DNA from: Rodentibacter caecimuris
GTDB taxonomy: Bacteria; Pseudomonadota; Gammaproteobacteria; Enterobacterales; Pasteurellaceae
Assembly: GCA_001998905.1 (NCBI GenBank)
Contig: MLAA01000001.1
Location: 1-64,000 of the forward strand
Length of the DNA: 64,000 nucleotides
Direction of reading: 5' to 3'
Below the pieces are notes generated by a model, which saw nothing but the letters and a program-made list of their open reading frames with translations, had not been told where the DNA came from and made no database searches. Each line of letters starts with the position of its first letter. Within the stretch, counting starts at the first letter, position 1. Of the stretch, positions 30,156 to 39,601 are shown one piece after another. Made by a program: the position numbers and the translations under genes.

Positions 30156-30374
30156 ATGCAAACGTACCAAATAAAAATGGCAGCGAACAAACGTCCAGAA
30201 ACCCTTGAGCGTATCCTACGGGTTATTCGACATCGAGGATTTGAAGTGCGGTTATTTTCCACCGAGATTTGCGATAATCTAATCCATATTCAAACGACTG
30301 TACAAAGCGAACGAGCAATTGAGCTGTTATTAAATCAGTTGGTGAAATTACCGGATGTAGTTGAGCTTAACTAA
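30156..30374 (+). CDS. ilvM: Acetolactate synthase II small regulatory subunit
   Basis: A 72-residue single ACT-type domain (MAANKRPETLERILRVIRHRGF) typical of IlvM, the small partner of IlvG that stabilises the enzyme. I start it at the ATG at 30156, which has a very strong GGGAGGAG; the longer frame from 30066 lies inside ilvG. It follows ilvG by 13 bp. Confidence 0.92.
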   Translation: MQTYQIKMAANKRPETLERILRVIRHRGFEVRLFSTEICDNLIHIQTTVQSERAIELLLNQLVKLPDVVELN

Positions 30375-30385
30375 AAGGATATAAT

Positions 30386-31078
30386 ATGAAAACACTTGGA
30401 ATTATTGGAGGAATGTCGCCTGAAAGTACTTCAATCTATTATACAGAAATCAACCGATTAGTTAATCAATTTAAAGGTGGAAATTACTCCGCACCGCTAG
30501 TGCTGGTAAGTGTTGAATTTGAAGAAATCGTACGTTATCAAAAAAGCGGTAATTGGCAAAAAGCAGGAGAATTATTAGCACAAGCGGCGAAAAACCTAGA
30601 AAAAATCGGTGCGGAAGGAATTTTATTAGCGACCAATACCATGCATAAGGTCGCTCCACAAATCATTGCAGCAATAAATATTCCGTTTTTACATATTTTA
30701 GATGCTACCTCAACGGCGATTAAGTCTATCGGTTTAAACAAAGTTGCGTTACTTGGCACCGCCTTCACAATGAGCGATGTATTTTATCAACAAGGGCTAC
30801 AAGCGCGAGGTATCACAACAATAGTTCCCGAGCCCAAAGCGCAACAAGAGATTCATCGTATTATTTTTGAAGAACTTTGTGTCGGTAAATTATTACCACA
30901 GTCCAAAAAAATTTATCTGAACATTATTGAACGCTTAGAACAACAAGGCGCGCAAGGAATAATTTTAGGTTGTACTGAAATCGGATTATTAATCGGACAG
31001 CAAGATTGTGCCTTACCATTTTTCGATACGGCAAAATTACATTCACAAATGGCGGCAGATTTTATTTTGGAAAAATAA
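30386..31078 (+). CDS. Aspartate/glutamate-type amino-acid racemase (YgeA-like)
   Basis: The 230 residues follow the Asp/Glu racemase fold: GIIGGMSPEST at the N terminus and GCTEIGLL near the C terminus with Cys196. The first catalytic position, Cys in most racemases, is Thr83 here (ATNTMH). E. coli YgeA has, as I recall, the same Thr/Cys pair, and acts on several amino acids including homoserine. It lies 11 bp after ilvM and 66 bp before ilvD, where ilvE stands in enterics, so it is inside the ilv operon. Its substrate here is unknown. Confidence 0.85.
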   Translation: MKTLGIIGGMSPESTSIYYTEINRLVNQFKGGNYSAPLVLVSVEFEEIVRYQKSGNWQKAGELLAQAAKNLEKIGAEGILLATNTMHKVAPQIIAAINIPFLHILDATSTAIKSIGLNKVALLGTAFTMSDVFYQQGLQARGITTIVPEPKAQQEIHRIIFEELCVGKLLPQSKKIYLNIIERLEQQGAQGIILGCTEIGLLIGQQDCALPFFDTAKLHSQMAADFILEK

Positions 31079-31144
31079 CGGCTGATAAAACTCAGCAAAA
31101 TTTGACCGCACTTTTATAAACACAACATTCAACTTGGAGAGATT

Positions 31145-32983
31145 ATGCCAAAATTACGTTCAGCGACCAGTACGCAAGGTCGCAATATGGCTGGGGCAAG
31201 GGCTTTATGGCGTGCCACAGGAATGACAGAAAACGATTTCGGTAAGCCGATTATTGCAGTAGTCAATTCCTTTACCCAATTTGTGCCGGGACACGTTCAT
31301 TTAAAAGATATGGGGCAACTTGTTGCTGCCGAAATTGAGAAAGCAGGAGGAGTGGCGAAGGAATTTAATACCATTGCGGTTGATGACGGTATTGCGATGG
31401 GACACGGCGGTATGCTTTATTCCTTACCAAGTCGAGATCTGATTGCTGATTCAGTAGAATACATGGTTAATGCCCATTGTGCCGATGCGATAGTGTGTAT
31501 TTCCAACTGCGATAAAATTACGCCGGGCATGTTAATGGCAGCATTACGTTTGAACATTCCAACTATTTTTGTATCGGGCGGACCGATGGAGGCAGGTAAA
31601 ACCAAATTATCCGATCAAATTATTAAACTAGATTTGGTTGATGCAATGATTCAAGGTGCAAACCCGACAATATCAGATGATGTGAGCGATCAAATTGAAC
31701 GTTCCGCCTGCCCGACCTGCGGTTCCTGCTCAGGAATGTTTACCGCTAATTCAATGAACTGTTTAACGGAAGCCTTAGGCTTGAGCTTACCGGGTAATGG
31801 CTCTTGCCTAGCTACCCACGCAGATCGTAAACAACTGTTTTTACAAGCAGGCAGACAAATTGTCGAATTATGCAAAAAATATTATGAACAGGACGATATC
31901 TCGGTATTACCCCGTTCAATTGCAACTAAAGATGCTTTTGATAATGCGATGAGTTTGGATATTGCAATGGGTGGCTCAACCAATACAGTATTACATTTAT
32001 TAGCAGCGGCACAGGAAGCAGAAGTCGATTTCACAATGGCGGATATTGATCGCCTTTCCCGCCAAGTACCATGCTTAAGCAAAGTTGCTCCGAATACCGC
32101 AAAATACCACATGGAAGATGTTCACCGAGCAGGCGGAATTATGGCGATTCTAGGCGAATTGGATCGAGCAAACTTACTCAAAAATCAAACTCGTACTGTA
32201 TTAGGAATGAGTTTGGCAGAGCAGATCGCCAAATACGATATTATGTTGACTAAAGATGAAGCGGTACACAGTTTTTTCCGTGCAGGTCCAGCAGGTATTC
32301 GCACTACGCAAGCTTTTTCTCAAAATACTCGTTGGGATACAGTAGATAACGACCGAGAAAACGGCTGTATCCGCAGTAAAACCCATGCTTACAGCCAAGA
32401 TGGCGGATTGGCGATGTTATCAGGCAATATCGCCCTAAACGGCTGTATTGTGAAGACCGCCGGTGTGGACGACAGTATTTTAAAATTTAGCGGCAAAGCG
32501 ATAGTATTTGAAAGTCAAGAAGAGGCAGTTTCAGGTATTTTAGGCGGAGAAGTTCAAGCCGGACACGTTGTCGTGATTCGCTACGAAGGACCGAAAGGCG
32601 GACCGGGAATGCAAGAAATGCTTTACCCGACTAGCTATTTAAAATCAATGGGTTTAGGAAAAGCCTGTGCCTTATTGACGGACGGACGTTTCTCTGGGGG
32701 AACATCAGGACTATCTATCGGGCATTGCTCGCCAGAAGCTGCAGCAGGCGGTACAATCGGCTTGGTAAAAAACGGTGATACCATTGAAATCGATATTCCG
32801 AATCGCTCAATCCAACTTATTGTATCGGAAACAGAGCTTACCCAGCGCCGTCTCGAACAAGACATCAAAGGTTGGCAGCCGATAAACCGTCAACGTGAAG
32901 TCTCTTTCGCTTTGAAAGTGTACGGCCATTTTGCCACCTCGGCAGACAAAGGTGCAGTACGGGATAAAACCTTAATTAAATAG
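31145..32983 (+). CDS. ilvD: Dihydroxy-acid dehydratase
   Basis: Fe-S enzyme that dehydrates the dihydroxy acids to the 2-keto acids of valine and isoleucine. The 612 residues have the cluster and signature cysteines in [10 protein letters not shown] and [17 protein letters not shown], and the C-terminal [23 protein letters not shown] precedes the ATG. An uptake signal lies in the gap before it. The next gene, ilvA, is 11 bp away. Confidence 0.97.
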   Translation: MPKLRSATSTQGRNMAGARALWRATGMTENDFGKPIIAVVNSFTQFVPGHVHLKDMGQLVAAEIEKAGGVAKEFNTIAVDDGIAMGHGGMLYSLPSRDLIADSVEYMVNAHCADAIVCISNCDKITPGMLMAALRLNIPTIFVSGGPMEAGKTKLSDQIIKLDLVDAMIQGANPTISDDVSDQIERSACPTCGSCSGMFTANSMNCLTEALGLSLPGNGSCLATHADRKQLFLQAGRQIVELCKKYYEQDDISVLPRSIATKDAFDNAMSLDIAMGGSTNTVLHLLAAAQEAEVDFTMADIDRLSRQVPCLSKVAPNTAKYHMEDVHRAGGIMAILGELDRANLLKNQTRTVLGMSLAEQIAKYDIMLTKDEAVHSFFRAGPAGIRTTQAFSQNTRWDTVDNDRENGCIRSKTHAYSQDGGLAMLSGNIALNGCIVKTAGVDDSILKFSGKAIVFESQEEAVSGILGGEVQAGHVVVIRYEGPKGGPGMQEMLYPTSYLKSMGLGKACALLTDGRFSGGTSGLSIGHCSPEAAAGGTIGLVKNGDTIEIDIPNRSIQLIVSETELTQRRLEQDIKGWQPINRQREVSFALKVYGHFATSADKGAVRDKTLIK

Positions 32984-32994
32984 ACATTTTAACG

Positions 32995-34536
32995 ATGAAA
33001 AACCTATTAACTCAACCCCAACCGAGCGAAGCCGATTATATCAGCGCTATCGTAAAACTCGGCTCAAAAGTGTATGAAGCGGCAACCGCGACACCATTAC
33101 AAAAAATGGAAAAATTATCTTCTCGTTTGGATAACCAAATTTGGATAAAACGAGAGGATCGCCAACCTGTTAACAGCTTCAAATTACGTGGTGCGTACGC
33201 GATGATTTCAAGTTTAACGGCTGAACAAAAACAAGCAGGCGTAATTGCTGCCTCCGCGGGTAATCACGCCCAAGGCGTCGCACTATCATCGCATCTATTA
33301 GGTTTAAAGGCATTAATCGTGATGCCACAAAATACGCCGAGTATTAAAGTAGATGCAGTCAAATCCTTTGGCGGAGAAGTCTTATTATTCGGCGCAAATT
33401 TTGATGAGGCGAAAGCCAAAGCTATTACTCTTGCTCAAGAGAAAAAAATGACCTTTATTCCGCCTTTTGATCACCCCTTGGTTATCGCTGGACAAGGCAC
33501 ATTAGCAATGGAAATGCTGCAACAAAATTCTGAACTAGACTATGTATTCGTCCAAGTTGGCGGTGGTGGTTTAGCCGCAGGCGTGGCAATTTTATTAAAA
33601 CAATTTTTACCTGAAATTAAAGTAATCGGCGTAGAATCTAAAGATTCGGCTTGTCTCTACACCGCCCTGCAAAATGGCGCGCCGATAGACTTAGCTCACG
33701 TTGGTTTATTTGCCGACGGGGTGGCAGTAAAACGCATCGGTGATGAAACCTTCCGCCTACTTAAACAATATTTGGACGATATCGTGTTAGTGGACAACGA
33801 TGAAATTTGTGCAGCAATGAAAGATGTATTTGAAAATGTGCGAGCCATTGCCGAACCTTCTGGTGCATTAAGTGTTGCCGGTTTGAAAAAATATGCGAAA
33901 CTACACAGTATCAGTGGCAAAAAAATGGCGACCATATTATCCGGTGCAAACTTGAATTTTCATACTCTACGCTATGTATCCGAGCGTTGTGAGATTGGTG
34001 AAAATAGAGAGGCTTTATTAGCTGTTACTATGCCAGAAAAAGCAGGGAGTTTCCTCAAGTTCCGTCAATTATTAGGCGACCGAGCAGTAACAGAATTTAG
34101 TTATCGCTATGCAGATCATAAAGCCGCTTGTATTTTTGTCGGGGTTCGGACTGCTAACGATAATGAAAAATTAGAAATTATCAGCGATTTACAAAAAAAC
34201 GGATATGATGTGGAAGATATGTCTAACGATGACATTGCTAAAACCCATATTCGCTATTTAATGGGTGGACGCATTTCCAATTATAATGAACGTTTATATA
34301 GTTTTGAATTTCCGGAACAAAAAGGCGCATTATTAAAATTCTTGGAAATTTTAGGTGTTCGTTGGAATATTTCCTTATTCCACTATCGCGCACACGGTGC
34401 AGATTACGGGAATATTTTGGCAGGTTTTCAGCTGTCAGAGCAGGATTATACCGAGTTTCAACAATCCCTTGATGAATTAGGCTATGTGTATGAAGATGTA
34501 ACTGAAAGCAAGGCTTATCGCTATTTCTTACGATAA
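32995..34536 (+). CDS. ilvA: Threonine deaminase (biosynthetic)
   Basis: PLP enzyme that converts threonine to 2-ketobutyrate, the committed and isoleucine-inhibited step of isoleucine synthesis. The 513 residues have the PLP lysine in NSFKLRGAY (about residue 62), the phosphate loop SAGNHAQG and GGGGLAAG. Two C-terminal ACT-like regulatory domains (from about 325 and 420) mark it as the feedback-controlled type. Last gene of the ilv operon. Its enamine product is a known substrate of RidA, encoded 4.6 kb downstream. Confidence 0.96.
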   Translation: MKNLLTQPQPSEADYISAIVKLGSKVYEAATATPLQKMEKLSSRLDNQIWIKREDRQPVNSFKLRGAYAMISSLTAEQKQAGVIAASAGNHAQGVALSSHLLGLKALIVMPQNTPSIKVDAVKSFGGEVLLFGANFDEAKAKAITLAQEKKMTFIPPFDHPLVIAGQGTLAMEMLQQNSELDYVFVQVGGGGLAAGVAILLKQFLPEIKVIGVESKDSACLYTALQNGAPIDLAHVGLFADGVAVKRIGDETFRLLKQYLDDIVLVDNDEICAAMKDVFENVRAIAEPSGALSVAGLKKYAKLHSISGKKMATILSGANLNFHTLRYVSERCEIGENREALLAVTMPEKAGSFLKFRQLLGDRAVTEFSYRYADHKAACIFVGVRTANDNEKLEIISDLQKNGYDVEDMSNDDIAKTHIRYLMGGRISNYNERLYSFEFPEQKGALLKFLEILGVRWNISLFHYRAHGADYGNILAGFQLSEQDYTEFQQSLDELGYVYEDVTESKAYRYFLR

Positions 34537-34556
34537 TATATATTTTATACCAAAAA

Positions 34557-34584
34557 TTAAGGCGACCTTTAAAGATCGCCTTAA
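34557..34584. terminator. Terminator between ilvA and hslU
   Basis: A 14-bp stem with one mismatch between the convergent genes; the minus strand runs into TTTTT, so it mainly serves hslVU. Confidence 0.75.
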
Positions 34585-34606
34585 CTATCATTATAAGGAA
34601 AAGAAA

Positions 34607-35941
34607 TTAGAGAATAAAGCGGCTTAAATCCTCATTTTCCACCACATCGCCCAGCGCTTCTGCAACATAGGTGGCGTCAATGTTGACAGTTTGTTCCTGC
34701 ATATCGCTGGCATTGAAGGAAATTTTATCCATTAAACGTTCCATTACTGTATGTAAACGTCTAGCACCAATATTTTCGGTTTTTTCATTAACCTGGAATG
34801 CAGCTTCGGCAATTTTCTTAATTGCATCTTGAGTAAACTCAATATTAACCCCTTCCGTAGCCATTAAAGCTTTATATTGCTCCGTCAACGAGGCATTCGG
34901 CTCTGTCAAAATACGCTCGAAATCAGCTGCACTTAATGCCGATAATTCAACCCGAATCGGTAAGCGGCCTTGCAATTCTGGGATTAAATCAGACGGACGA
35001 GCGACTTGGAATGCACCAGATGCAATAAATAAAATATGATCGGTTTTGACCATACCATGTTTAGTACTCACGGTTGAACCTTCCACTAACGGTAAAAGAT
35101 CACGTTGAACGCCTTCTCTGGAAACGTCCGCTCCACTATACTCACCTTTTTTACAAATTTTATCGATTTCATCAATAAATACGATGCCATTTTGTTCTAC
35201 TGCATCAATGGCTTTTTGTTTTAGTTCTTCTGGATTAATTAATTTTGCAGCCTCATCATCAACCAAGGTTTTCAACGCATCTTTAATTTTCATTTTGCGT
35301 TTTTTGGTTTTATCGGAAGAAAGATTCTGGAACATAGATTGTAGCTGATTTGTCATTTCTTCCATGCCCGGAGGTGCCATAATTTCTACCCCCATAGACA
35401 TCGGTGTGGCAACATCGATCTCAATTTCTTTATCATTAAGTTCACCTTCACGTAATTTCTTACGAAAAATTTGGCGAGTTGAAGTTTGAGTTTGGTTATT
35501 TTCAATTTCTCCCCATTGGTTTTTTGGCGGAGGTAACAAGGCATCAAGAATACGTTCTTCCGCTGCCTCTTCCGCTCGGAAACGATTTCGTTCGATTTCT
35601 TGTTGGCGGACGAGTTTCATTGCACTATCAGTCAGATCACGAATAATAGAATCAACCTCTTTGCCTACATAGCCTACTTCAGTAAATTTAGTTGCTTCCA
35701 CTTTAATAAAAGGAGCGTTTGCTAATTTAGCAAGACGACGGGCAATTTCCGTTTTCCCGACTCCAGTTGGTCCAATCATTAAAATATTCTTTGGTGTTAC
35801 TTCATGGCGAAGCGGTTCTTGTAACTGCATTCTGCGCCAACGATTACGCAGAGCAATAGCAACAGCACGTTTAGCATCGCCTTGTCCAATAATATGCTGA
35901 TCCAATTCGGATACAATTTCGCGAGGTGTCATTTCAGACAT
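34607..35941 (-). CDS. hslU: HslU, ATPase subunit of the HslUV protease
   Basis: AAA+ unfoldase ring that feeds substrates to HslV. The 444 residues carry Walker [10 protein letters not shown] (about 57-65), Walker B VFIDEID, the large intermediate (I) domain at about 110-240, and a C terminus ending SRFIL, which docks into HslV pockets. It follows hslV by 3 bp. Confidence 0.97.
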   Translation of the reverse strand: MSEMTPREIVSELDQHIIGQGDAKRAVAIALRNRWRRMQLQEPLRHEVTPKNILMIGPTGVGKTEIARRLAKLANAPFIKVEATKFTEVGYVGKEVDSIIRDLTDSAMKLVRQQEIERNRFRAEEAAEERILDALLPPPKNQWGEIENNQTQTSTRQIFRKKLREGELNDKEIEIDVATPMSMGVEIMAPPGMEEMTNQLQSMFQNLSSDKTKKRKMKIKDALKTLVDDEAAKLINPEELKQKAIDAVEQNGIVFIDEIDKICKKGEYSGADVSREGVQRDLLPLVEGSTVSTKHGMVKTDHILFIASGAFQVARPSDLIPELQGRLPIRVELSALSAADFERILTEPNASLTEQYKALMATEGVNIEFTQDAIKKIAEAAFQVNEKTENIGARRLHTVMERLMDKISFNASDMQEQTVNIDATYVAEALGDVVENEDLSRFIL

Positions 35942-35944
35942 AAT

Positions 35945-36475
35945 TTATTCCTTATTTAATTCTTCGATAGTGTGATTATTATTGGTAAAGACGCAAATAT
36001 CGCCAGCTATTTTCAAGGATTTTTCTACAATTTCCCGGGCGGATAAATCGGTATTTTCTACCAAGGCTCGCGCCGCGGACAGTGCATAATTACCACCGGA
36101 GCCAATCGCCAAAATTTGATCTTCCTCAGGCTGAACCACATCACCAAGCCCTGAAATAATTAAACTTTCATTGACATCTGCCACAATTAGCATCGCTTCC
36201 AATTTGCGCAATGCCCGATCAGTTCGCCAATCTTTAGCGAGTTCCACGGCACTTTTGAGCAGGTGTCCTTGATGCATTTCCAATTTTCGTTCAAACAATT
36301 CAAATAGCGTAAAGGCATCTGCCGTTCCGCCAGCAAAACCCGCTAAAACTTTACCTTGGTATAGTCTGCGTACTTTACGTGCATTTCCTTTCATTACCGT
36401 ATTACCGAGAGAGACTTGCCCATCTCCGCCTACAACTACTTGTCCATTACGACGGACACTTACTATCGTTGTCAT
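35945..36475 (-). CDS. hslV: HslV, peptidase subunit of the HslUV protease
   Basis: Proteasome-like threonine protease. Met1 is removed to expose the catalytic Thr2 (MTTIVSVRR), and Lys/Gly residues in NARKVRRLY follow. At 176 residues it has the usual length. It is the first gene of hslVU, with a good heat-shock-type promoter upstream and GGAACA before the ATG. Confidence 0.97.
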   Translation of the reverse strand: MTTIVSVRRNGQVVVGGDGQVSLGNTVMKGNARKVRRLYQGKVLAGFAGGTADAFTLFELFERKLEMHQGHLLKSAVELAKDWRTDRALRKLEAMLIVADVNESLIISGLGDVVQPEEDQILAIGSGGNYALSAARALVENTDLSAREIVEKSLKIAGDICVFTNNNHTIEELNKE

Positions 36476-36510
36476 TGATTTGTTCCTTATTATGGAGAAA
36501 TATTCTCGTT

Positions 36511-36538
36511 ATATTGCGCTGAAATGATAAAATTCAAG
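36511..36538 (-). promoter_or_regulatory. Sigma-32-type heat-shock promoter of hslVU
   Basis: On the minus strand CTTGAA, 14 bases, then CGCAATAT. This fits the sigma-32 pattern CTTGAA-N13..17-CCCCATNT with a weaker -10. It lies about 36-63 bp before hslV. Confidence 0.6.
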
Positions 36539-36628
36539 ACTTTTTATAAAGTACGGTTAAAATCAGTACCGTTTTAACGCATTTTTCTAATATGTTAAAA
36601 TGCCTCAAACCATTTTTATTAGGATGCT

Positions 36629-38239
36629 ATGTCAGAACTTACCCTTTCTCAATTTTGGATAATTATCGGCAGTTTAATGCTAGTTTGTATTTTCTTGGTT
36701 TTTCTCTTAACGAAATACAAACACGATATACAAGAGCTAACTTTAGATCTCAATAAAACAATTTTGGATTTTAATCAACTAGCAGAAAAATTTGATACCT
36801 TAAATATTGCTAAACAACAGTTAGAACAACAGTGGATCAAAGAACAAACGCAGGCCGAAAATTTATTGCTGCGTATTAGCGAAAGGGATAACAAAATTAT
36901 TTTTGTTGAAACAGAATTAAATGAGGCTCAAGCCCGTAACGAACAATTAGTTCTGCAATTAAACGGAGCGAAAGAACGTTTAGGTATGACCAGTGCTCAA
37001 CTAGAAGGGCTGCAAGCACAATTAATGCAAAACCAGCAACGTCTCGATGCAAAAGAAAATGAACAGCAAAATTTAACCGAAAAAATGACCGCACTTTCTC
37101 AAGAACTCGTACACCTCAAAACAATGCTTGCTGAAAAAGAAAAACATTTTACGGAACAGAAACAAAATATAGAACAATCTAGACAACAACTCAGTACTGA
37201 ATTCCAAAACTTAGCGAACCGGATTTTAGAAGAAAAAAGCCGCACTTTCAGTCAAACAAATCAATCAACATTAGAAACAATGCTAAAACCTTTTCGCGAA
37301 CAAATTGAAAGTTTCCAAAAACGGGTCAATGAAATTCATTCGGAGTCATTAAAAGGCAATGCCGGATTGGAATCAGAAATTAAAAAAGTGTTAGAAATTG
37401 GGTTTAATATGTCAAAAGAGGCTAATAATTTAGCATCTGCCTTAAAAGGGAAGAAAAAAACCTTAGGAAATTGGGGAGAAATTCAACTTGAACAAGCCTT
37501 ACAATCTGCCGGATTAATTGAAAACCAACACTATCAATCGCAAGCACATTTTAAAAATGCCGAAGGAAAACATAATTACCCGGATTTTGTACTTCACTTA
37601 CCCGATAACAAACATTTAATTATTGATAGTAAAATGTCCTTAAACGCTTATGAAAGTGCGGTCAATTCGGACGATGAATTACAAGCTCGTTCATATTTAA
37701 ATGAACATATCAAAGCACTAAAAAATCATATTGACGATTTAGCTCGCAAAGACTATAGCAATCTTATTGGTATGCATAGCCCCGATTTCGTATTAATGTT
37801 TATCGCCGTCGAACCTGCCTATATCGAAGCATTAAAACAGGACTACAGCCTATTCAATTACGGTTACGATAAAAATGTTATTCTGGTCTCTCATACCACA
37901 TTAATGCCTATTTTACGCACTGTTGCCAATTTATGGCGCATCGAACGGGGTAATACAGATGCCAAAGAAATTGCAGAAAAAGCCGGTGAAATTTATAACC
38001 AAGTTTGTTTAGTCGCCGACCGTTTAAACAAGTTAGGTAGCGGCTTAGCAACAGTTACTGGTCATTTCAACAATACGGTAACCGCATTAGTCGGACAACA
38101 AGGATTATTTGGAAAAACAGAGCGTTTTAAAACTTTATCCTCTAAAGCAAATAAAATAATGCCGAATATGGAGTATTTACACCAAGATCTAGACCTCTCC
38201 CGCCTGAAAATAACTTCCGATAATGAATCTAAGGAATAA
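36629..38239 (+). CDS. rmuC: DNA recombination protein RmuC
   Basis: RmuC limits inversions at short inverted repeats in E. coli; its domain resembles PD-(D/E)XK nucleases. The 536 residues have an N-terminal membrane helix (about 10-26), a long coiled coil (about 30-200), and the conserved RmuC domain with GNWGEIQLEQ, YPDFVLHLPDNKHLIIDSK and a later LVSHTTLMP. Divergent from hslV across 153 bp. An uptake signal at 37650 encodes ESAVNS within the domain. Confidence 0.93.
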   Translation: MSELTLSQFWIIIGSLMLVCIFLVFLLTKYKHDIQELTLDLNKTILDFNQLAEKFDTLNIAKQQLEQQWIKEQTQAENLLLRISERDNKIIFVETELNEAQARNEQLVLQLNGAKERLGMTSAQLEGLQAQLMQNQQRLDAKENEQQNLTEKMTALSQELVHLKTMLAEKEKHFTEQKQNIEQSRQQLSTEFQNLANRILEEKSRTFSQTNQSTLETMLKPFREQIESFQKRVNEIHSESLKGNAGLESEIKKVLEIGFNMSKEANNLASALKGKKKTLGNWGEIQLEQALQSAGLIENQHYQSQAHFKNAEGKHNYPDFVLHLPDNKHLIIDSKMSLNAYESAVNSDDELQARSYLNEHIKALKNHIDDLARKDYSNLIGMHSPDFVLMFIAVEPAYIEALKQDYSLFNYGYDKNVILVSHTTLMPILRTVANLWRIERGNTDAKEIAEKAGEIYNQVCLVADRLNKLGSGLATVTGHFNNTVTALVGQQGLFGKTERFKTLSSKANKIMPNMEYLHQDLDLSRLKITSDNESKE

Positions 38240-38332
38240 TACTTTCGCTGGAAACAAGGTATAAAATTTTTTGGTGTTCCGTCAGAACTTAGTTAGAATG
38301 AGCATAATTTTTCTTAAACAGCAGAGAAAACG

Positions 38333-39076
38333 ATGAAAAAAGCAACTTTTGCCATTGTGCTTTTAGGAGCACTAATGTTGACCGGATGTGCAACCAAAAC
38401 TAATGGCGAGCGTAATGATCCGATCGAAGGGTTCAACCGTGCAATGTGGAAATTTAACTATGATTACGCAGATAAATATGTTGTTGAACCAGTAGCGAAA
38501 GGCTGGCGAGATTATGTACCTAGCCCAATACGTACCGGTTTGGTCAATGTTGCCAACAACCTTGATGAACCAGTCAGTTTCGTTAATCGCCTCATAGAAG
38601 GCGAACCTCGCAAGGCCTTTGTGCATTTTAATCGGTTCTGGATTAATACGGTATTCGGTCTAGGTGGATTAATTGACTTTGCCAGTGCAAGTGAGCCTTT
38701 GCGTATTGATAACGAGCGTAACTTCGGAGAAACTCTAGGAAGTTATGGGGTTGATGCTGGTGCTTATATTATGCTACCTATCTATGGTGCAACGACTTTA
38801 CGCCAAGGTGCAGGCGATTTGGTCGATATAGCTTATATGTCCCCTTTTTGGAACGCTGTCGGTGGACCTTGGTCATTAGTCAAATGGAGTATTCAGGGAA
38901 TTGATAGTCGGGCAAACAATTTAGACAACGCAGAACTATTACGCCAAGCGCAAGATTCCTATGTAACTTTCCGCGAAGCTTATTATCAAAACCTCGAATT
39001 TAAGGTTAAAGATGGCAAAGCAACCGAACAGCCACAAAGCGAACTTTCTGATGATGTATTAAAAGAAATTGATTAA
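38333..39076 (+). CDS. mlaA: MlaA (VacJ) outer-membrane lipoprotein
   Basis: MlaA removes misplaced phospholipids from the outer leaflet of the outer membrane as the first part of the Mla retrograde pathway. The 247 residues begin with a lipoprotein signal peptide with lipobox LTGC (Cys19), followed by DPIEGFNRAMWKFNYDYAD, and later LGSYGVDAGAYIMLPIYGATTLR, both family signatures. No mlaBCDEF gene is adjacent. GCAGAGAAAACG precedes the ATG. Confidence 0.95.
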   Translation: MKKATFAIVLLGALMLTGCATKTNGERNDPIEGFNRAMWKFNYDYADKYVVEPVAKGWRDYVPSPIRTGLVNVANNLDEPVSFVNRLIEGEPRKAFVHFNRFWINTVFGLGGLIDFASASEPLRIDNERNFGETLGSYGVDAGAYIMLPIYGATTLRQGAGDLVDIAYMSPFWNAVGGPWSLVKWSIQGIDSRANNLDNAELLRQAQDSYVTFREAYYQNLEFKVKDGKATEQPQSELSDDVLKEID

Positions 39077-39158
39077 TTTAAAATGATTGATCTGGGTGTA
39101 TTATCTTCTCTCCTGATCAGTCTTTATTTCATCACACAAAATTTAAAGGAGTAATTCT

Positions 39159-39542
39159 ATGATTATTCATACCGAAAATGCCCCTGCGGCAATCGGCCCC
39201 TATGTTCAAGCTGTTGACCTAGGCAATTTAGTTCTGACATCAGGACAAATTCCTGTCAACCCAACAACAGGTGAAATTCCCACAGATATTGTGGCTCAAA
39301 CTCGCCAATCTTTAGAAAATATCAAAGCGATTATAGAACAAGCCGGTTTAACGGTAGCAGACATTATGAAAACAACTGTATTTGTCAAAGACTTAAATCA
39401 ATTTGCTGTTGTCAATGCTGAATATGAACGTTTCTTCCAAGAAAACAACCATCCTAATTTTCCGGCTCGCTCTTGCGTAGAAGTCGCTCGTTTACCAAAA
39501 GATGTCGGTATCGAAATTGAAGCCATTGCAGTAAGGCTCTAA
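39159..39542 (+). CDS. ridA: RidA, 2-iminobutanoate/2-iminopropanoate deaminase
   Basis: RidA hydrolyses reactive enamine/imine intermediates released by PLP enzymes such as IlvA. The 127-residue YjgF/RidA protein has LTSGQIPVNP, the conserved Arg in NFPARSCVEVARLPK, and a C-terminal EIEAIAVR. AAAGGAG precedes the ATG. It has its own terminator. Confidence 0.95.
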   Translation: MIIHTENAPAAIGPYVQAVDLGNLVLTSGQIPVNPTTGEIPTDIVAQTRQSLENIKAIIEQAGLTVADIMKTTVFVKDLNQFAVVNAEYERFFQENNHPNFPARSCVEVARLPKDVGIEIEAIAVRL

Positions 39543-39547
39543 AACCA

Positions 39548-39578
39548 AAAGGCTAAGATCAAATTCATCTTAGCCTTT
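39548..39578. terminator. Terminator between ridA and serA
   Basis: A perfect 12-bp stem (39548-39559 with 39567-39578), A-rich before and T-ended, between convergent genes. Confidence 0.85.
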
Positions 39579-39601
39579 ATAGAAATTAGTATGTTACCAA
39601 A

